From Lachnospiraceae bacterium (GTDB lineage: Bacteria; Bacillota; Clostridia; Lachnospirales; Lachnospiraceae), in assembly GCA_004552595.1 (NCBI GenBank), contig SFNX01000074.1, positions 1 to 8,618 on the forward strand: 8,618 nucleotides of DNA, read 5' to 3'. This document shows positions 6,261 through 8,618 of the stretch, one piece after another. The notes beneath the pieces were generated by a model. It worked only from the letters and a program-made list of their open reading frames with translations, made no database searches and had not been told where the DNA came from. Made by a program: the position numbers and the translations under genes. The stretch's first letter is position 1. Each line of letters starts with the position of its first letter.

Positions 6261-7766
6261 TTACTGTAAAAGGAACTTTTCAACTTCCTTTGCGGCACCT
6301 CTTCCTTCGGCTATTCCCCATACAACAAGTGACTGACCTCTTCTGCAGTCGCCTGCTGCATAAATTCCGCTTACGGAAGTCTCATAGCTGCCTTCTTTTG
6401 TTGCAATATTTCCTCTTGCGCCCTTTTCAACATTGAATGCATCAATTACGTACTGCTCACAGCCTAAAAATCCTGCAGCGATAAGTAAAAGCTCACACTT
6501 AAGCTCCTTTTCGGAGCCCTTAACCTCGCTCATGTCCATTCGGCCTGTCTTCTCATTTTTTGTAAATTCAAGCGCAACTGTTTTAATTGCCTTAATATTT
6601 CCGGACCTGTCTTTGATAATTTCCTTAACAGTTGTCTGATAGATTCTCGGGTCTTTTCCAAAAACTGCAATTGCCTCCTGCTGGCCGTAGTCTGTTTTGC
6701 ATACTTTCGGCCACTGCGGCCACGGGTTGTCTATAGCCCTCTCGTCAGGCATTTTTGGCATCATTTCAATCTGAACGACTGATTTGGCGCCCTGACGGAT
6801 ACATGTTCCGACGCAGTCATTACCGGTGTCTCCACCACCGACAATTACAACATTTTTACCTTTAGCTGTTTCAAATGCAGGCTTTTTATTTCCTGAAGTG
6901 ACCGGGTATTTTGGCTTGCCTCCGACTACAGACCTTGTAGCATCAGATAAAAAGTCAACTGCAAAGTAAACACCCTTTGCATCTCTGCCGTTTACATTTA
7001 AATCCCTCGCAAATTTTGCGCCTGTACATATGATAACGGCGTCGTATTGTTCCTTAAGTTCCTTGTAGCTTACATCGGAATCTTTATCTCCTACATTAAC
7101 AGAACAAATAAATGAAACGCCCTCTTCTTTCATTAAGTCGATACGACGTTTAACTATTTTTTTGTCAAGCTTCATATTCGGAATTCCATACATCAAAAGC
7201 CCGCCCGGATTTTCATCACGCTCATAAACCGTAACGCTGTGGCCTCTTTTATTAAGCTGGTCTGCTGCAGCAAGTCCTGCAGGACCCGAACCTATTATGG
7301 CTACTTTTTTACCGCTTCTTATTTTAATATCAACAGGCTTAATGTAGCCCTTTTTAAATGCCTCTTCAATAATTGAGAGTTCGTTATCATGACATGTAAC
7401 AGGCTCATCATTAAGTCCGCATGTACATGCTGCTTCGCAAAGTGCCGGACATACACGTCCTGTAAATTCAGGGAAGTTATTAGTCTTACTGAGACGCTCA
7501 TAAGCTTCCTCCATGTCTCCTCTGTATATTTCATCATTCCACTCAGGGATGAGATTATGAAGAGGACATCCTGAATACATTCCGCCAAACTGCTCTCCCG
7601 ACTGACAGAACGGAACACCGCAGTTCATACATCTGGCTGCTTGTATCCTTCTTTCATCAAGTGTCTTAGGAGTCTTAAACTCCTCGTAATTTTTTATTCT
7701 TTCAAGAGGAGCAATCCATTTGTTAGCCTCTCTTTCATATTCCAAAAAACCGCTAGCTTTACCCAT
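6261..7766 (-). CDS. gltD: Glutamate synthase (NADPH) small subunit
   Basis: GltD takes electrons from NADPH through FAD and iron-sulfur centres to GltB, which makes glutamate from glutamine and 2-oxoglutarate. The 501-residue protein has an N-terminal cysteine-rich 4Fe-4S domain (Cys46, 49, 54 and 67 in CMNCGVPFC and GCPLHN; Cys106, 110, 114 and 116 in VCPALCEAACTC), then the FAD motif VAIIGSGPAGLAAADQLNKR (155-174), GGLLMYGIPNMKLD (188-201), the NADPH motif VVIVGGGDTGNDCVG (306-320) and the C-terminal FAD contact IYAAGDCRRGQSLVVWGIAE (468-487). The length is slightly above the E. coli subunit and normal for the family. ATG 7766 has AAGGAAG upstream, and gltB ends 14 bases before it, so they form one operon. 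Related flavoprotein subunits share the fold; the gltB neighbour settles the call. Confidence 0.96.
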   Translation of the reverse strand: MGKASGFLEYEREANKWIAPLERIKNYEEFKTPKTLDERRIQAARCMNCGVPFCQSGEQFGGMYSGCPLHNLIPEWNDEIYRGDMEEAYERLSKTNNFPEFTGRVCPALCEAACTCGLNDEPVTCHDNELSIIEEAFKKGYIKPVDIKIRSGKKVAIIGSGPAGLAAADQLNKRGHSVTVYERDENPGGLLMYGIPNMKLDKKIVKRRIDLMKEEGVSFICSVNVGDKDSDVSYKELKEQYDAVIICTGAKFARDLNVNGRDAKGVYFAVDFLSDATRSVVGGKPKYPVTSGNKKPAFETAKGKNVVIVGGGDTGNDCVGTCIRQGAKSVVQIEMMPKMPDERAIDNPWPQWPKVCKTDYGQQEAIAVFGKDPRIYQTTVKEIIKDRSGNIKAIKTVALEFTKNEKTGRMDMSEVKGSEKELKCELLLIAAGFLGCEQYVIDAFNVEKGARGNIATKEGSYETSVSGIYAAGDCRRGQSLVVWGIAEGRGAAKEVEKFLLQ

Positions 7767-7780
7767 ATTTCTTCCTTCCT

Positions 7781-8618
7781 TTATTTAAGAGACTCGATTA
7801 TCTTTTTGTACTCTGTCGGTATTATCTTTTTAAAGAATGGTAAATACTTATCAAAATCTTCAAGAATAACCGTTCCAAGCTTCGAGCCTGTTTCCTTTAC
7901 ATGCTCGTTAATAAGCTTCTTAAGTTCACGGATATCGTCTTTTTCCGTAACCTCAGACATCTCAACCATCTGCTTATTAACTCTTAAGTAGAAGTCATGG
8001 TTCATATCAAGAACATATGCGATACCGCCGCTCATTCCTGCAGCGAAGTTCTTTCCTGTAGCACCAAGAACAACTGCTCTTCCGCCTGTCATATATTCAC
8101 AGCCGTGATCTCCACAGCCTTCAACAACCGCTATTGCTCCTGAGTTTCTTACACAGAATCTTTCTCCTGCAATACCGTTAATAAATGCCTTTCCGCTTGT
8201 CGCACCATAAAGTGCTACATTACCGATAATTATATTTTCTTCTGCCTTAAACGAAACATTTTCTTCAGGCTTAACAACAAGCTTTCCGCCTGATAATCCC
8301 TTTCCGAAATAATCATTTGAATCACCTGTAAGTCTCATTGTCATTCCCTTTGGAATAAATGCTCCAAAGCTCTGGCCTCCGCCACCATGACAATTAACTG
8401 TATAAGTATCTTCACTTAAGCTGTCACCAAACCGTTTTGTAATCTCGGAGCCGGTAATTGTGCCAAGGGTTCTGTTGATACTTGATACCTCTACATCAAT
8501 ACTTGCGCTCTCATTTTTCTCAAAATGAGGTAAGAATGAAGGTAAAAGTACTGCTTCATCCATAGTTTCAGAAAGCTTAAAGTCGTACACTTTCTTTGCA
8601 TTAAAGTGCTGTGTTTTT
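7781..8618 (-). CDS. gltB: Glutamate synthase large subunit, C-terminal 278 residues (cut by window edge)
   Basis: GltB is the large FMN/iron-sulfur subunit that converts glutamine plus 2-oxoglutarate to glutamate with electrons from GltD. Only the C-terminal end is in the window: the frame is open to base 8618, and the GTG at 8590 is an internal valine codon, not a start. The fragment is the right-handed beta-helix GXGXG domain, with glycine-rich turns GGGGQSFGAF, GKGLSGGKLVV, YGATSGKAFINGIAGERF, EGCGDHGCEYMTGGRAVVLG and GKNFAAGMSGGIAYV. It ends YKKIIESLK, followed 14 bases later by gltD. The amidotransferase and FMN domains, some 1200 residues, lie outside. Formylmethanofuran dehydrogenase subunit C shares the GXGXG domain, but the downstream gltD and the sequence fit GltB. 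Confidence 0.95.
   Translation of the reverse strand, partial: KTQHFNAKKVYDFKLSETMDEAVLLPSFLPHFEKNESASIDVEVSSINRTLGTITGSEITKRFGDSLSEDTYTVNCHGGGGQSFGAFIPKGMTMRLTGDSNDYFGKGLSGGKLVVKPEENVSFKAEENIIIGNVALYGATSGKAFINGIAGERFCVRNSGAIAVVEGCGDHGCEYMTGGRAVVLGATGKNFAAGMSGGIAYVLDMNHDFYLRVNKQMVEMSEVTEKDDIRELKKLINEHVKETGSKLGTVILEDFDKYLPFFKKIIPTEYKKIIESLK

Noticed and set aside
645..7991. Other long frames opposite the trp and glt genes (for example 645-1118 plus, 1528-1923 plus, 2179-2493 plus, 7641-7991 plus)
   Set aside because: They are antisense shadows of well-supported enzymes, rich in Ser/Leu/Phe, without ribosome sites or family motifs.
7781..8590. A complete 269-residue gene starting at GTG 8590
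   Set aside because: The frame remains open upstream to the window edge and the protein is only the GXGXG domain of GltB, so the GTG is an internal Val codon.
1..8618. A defence system, mobile element, CRISPR array or other novel multigene system
   Set aside because: All long genes are recognisable core enzymes or a LysR regulator. There are no transposase genes, terminal repeats, spaced repeats or unexplained large ORFs.

Overview
The window reads as chromosomal DNA of a low-GC Gram-positive anaerobe, most likely a clostridium and possibly a Lachnospiraceae member. This rests on A+T-rich sequence, strong AGGAGG-type ribosome binding sites, a T-box controlled trp operon and the gltB-gltD arrangement. 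The assignment is inference from style and gene order; no species can be named. No mobile element, CRISPR array, tRNA or rRNA is visible, and the content is mostly core amino-acid metabolism.

Layout, in the direction of minus-strand transcription: the 3' end of gltB (8618-7781), then gltD (7766-6261). A LysR-type regulator (5373-6260) lies on the plus strand, tail-to-tail with gltD, and the two stop codons abut. Upstream of lysR is an A+T-rich divergent region with a perfect ATAC-N7-GTAT palindrome (5317-5333), then a 17-codon minus-strand ORF with a textbook ribosome binding site (5191-5138). Next come the trp promoter (5100-5072), a long leader holding a tryptophan-specific T-box riboswitch (specifier UGG at 4969-4967, T-box at 4762-4741, terminator at 4732-4692), and trpE-trpG-trpD-trpC-trpB, with trpB cut by the left edge. 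Junctions inside the operon are tight (overlaps of 4 and 8 bases, a 2-base gap), except for 64 bases between trpD and trpC.

How the genes work together: TrpE and TrpG make anthranilate from chorismate and glutamine. TrpD adds phosphoribosyl, TrpC closes the indole ring and TrpB joins indole to serine. The step between TrpD and TrpC (phosphoribosylanthranilate isomerase, TrpF) has no gene at its usual place between trpC and trpB. The T-box should let transcription pass the terminator only when tRNA-Trp is uncharged, and TrpE also carries the tryptophan feedback motif LLES. GltB and GltD form NADPH-dependent glutamate synthase, which shares the glutamine/glutamate pool with TrpG.

I found no clearly new multigene system. 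The points most worth checking are the 17-codon ORF beside the trp promoter, a decayed duplicate of the T-box terminator before trpE, the missing trpF, and the apparent absence of any terminator between gltD and lysR.
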